Below are positions 12,089 through 12,605 of a stretch of DNA of 12,605 nt, one piece after another. The translations under genes and the position numbers were made by a program. Position 1 is the first letter of the stretch, and each line of letters begins with the position of its first letter. A model generated the notes under the pieces. That model did no database searches. It saw nothing but the letters and a program-made list of their open reading frames with translations, and had not been told where the DNA came from. Origin of the DNA: an uncultured Prevotella sp. (GTDB lineage Bacteria > Bacteroidota > Bacteroidia > Bacteroidales > Bacteroidaceae). The DNA lies in the NCBI GenBank assembly GCA_947303825.1, contig CAMYZK010000038.1, positions 1-12,605 on the forward strand. The letters are read 5' to 3'.

Positions 12089-12605
12089 TGACAAGAACCA
12101 TCGTTTCGTGGTGCGCCAGTCTGCTGGCTTGCATCTCACTCAGTGCCCAGGCACAGCCCAAGTCGTGGACTGCCGATAACGGCAACGGCACGTTTACCAA
12201 TCCTCTGTTCTATGACGAGTTCAGCGACCCCGACGTCATCCGCGTTGGCGACGACTACTACCTAGCCGGCACGACGATGCACTCGGTGCCCGGCTTGGTC
12301 ATCCTCCACTCCAAGGACTTGGTCAACTGGGAGAACATCAGCTACTGCTTCGACCGTTTCGACTTCCCTGAAGACAGGTTCGCACTGAAGAACCATCAGG
12401 AGATCTACGGTCAGGGCATCTGGGCACCCTGCATACGCTATGCCAACGGACAGTTCTACATCTTTTCCAACATCAATGGCAAGGGTCTGCAGTGCTACAC
12501 AGCGAAAGACATACACGGCCCTTGGACGCACCATAACATGCAGGGCAACATCTACGACCTCAGCGTGCTCTTCGATGACGACGGCAAGATCTATGCCATC
12601 CACAA
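12082..12605 (+). CDS. Glycoside hydrolase family 43 enzyme, 3' end outside the window
   Basis: The frame from the ATG at 12082 is open to the right edge (174 codons plus two bases). A signal peptide (SLLACISLSAQA, cleavage near Ala24) is followed by the five-bladed beta-propeller start typical of GH43: FSDPDVIRVGDDYYLAGT (47-64) with Asp49 as the expected general base, a WAPCIRY segment (114-120), and YDLSVLFDDDGKIYAI (158-173), in which Asp159 fits the pKa-modulating residue. The catalytic Glu lies beyond the window. GH43 members act as beta-xylosidases or alpha-L-arabinofuranosidases on plant polysaccharide; the subfamily cannot be set from the fragment. The gene is 19 bp downstream of the nitroreductase and could be co-transcribed with it; no separate promoter is visible. 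Confidence 0.9.
   Translation, partial: MEVTRTIVSWCASLLACISLSAQAQPKSWTADNGNGTFTNPLFYDEFSDPDVIRVGDDYYLAGTTMHSVPGLVILHSKDLVNWENISYCFDRFDFPEDRFALKNHQEIYGQGIWAPCIRYANGQFYIFSNINGKGLQCYTAKDIHGPWTHHNMQGNIYDLSVLFDDDGKIYAIH

Overview
The window looks like chromosomal DNA of a Bacteroidales bacterium, most likely Prevotella or a close relative. The reasons are promoter elements of the Bacteroidetes type (TTG, about 19 bp, then TAnnTTTG) in front of most transcription units, no clear Shine-Dalgarno sequences, a fimbrillin-like lipoprotein, a secreted esterase ending in a Prevotella-style 'YDLSGRK...GLYIVNG' tail, and a GH43 glycosidase. Assignments come from motifs and family resemblance read by eye; no database search was run.

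Left part, minus strand (1-5202): a GNAT-like acyltransferase (4039-5202), DNA topoisomerase I topA (1624-3930), shikimate kinase aroK (1100-1627, overlapping topA by four bases), and a fimbrillin-like lipoprotein that runs off the left edge (1-1024). topA and aroK are probably co-transcribed; the lipoprotein follows after 75 bp of short tandem repeats in which I see no promoter.

Middle part: an OmpA-family outer membrane protein (5351-6550, +) and a secreted CE1-like esterase (6772-8541, +), each with its own good promoter. The esterase converges with mtnN (8546-9202, -), 4 bp apart. Upstream of mtnN on the same strand is a secreted protein of unknown function (9338-10570, -).

Right part: 10571-11399 is an 829-bp non-coding region between divergent genes. 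It contains a 364-bp foldback or MITE-like element (10751-11114) with 76-bp imperfect inverted repeats carrying six copies of the palindrome AAGTGWCACTT in mirror symmetry, plus two 21-bp palindromes whose centres are exactly 63 bp apart. Next comes a duplicated promoter-hairpin module, then an exported Cys-rich nitroreductase (11400-12062, +) and a GH43 glycosidase (12082 to the right edge, +).

The genes mix housekeeping (DNA supercoiling, aromatic biosynthesis, SAM by-product recycling) with cell-surface and polysaccharide functions (fimbria, OmpA, CE1 esterase, GH43), as is usual in gut or rumen Bacteroidales. The most unusual material is non-coding: the foldback element, the duplicated promoter module, and 7-8 bp tandem repeats placed at or just after three separate stop codons.
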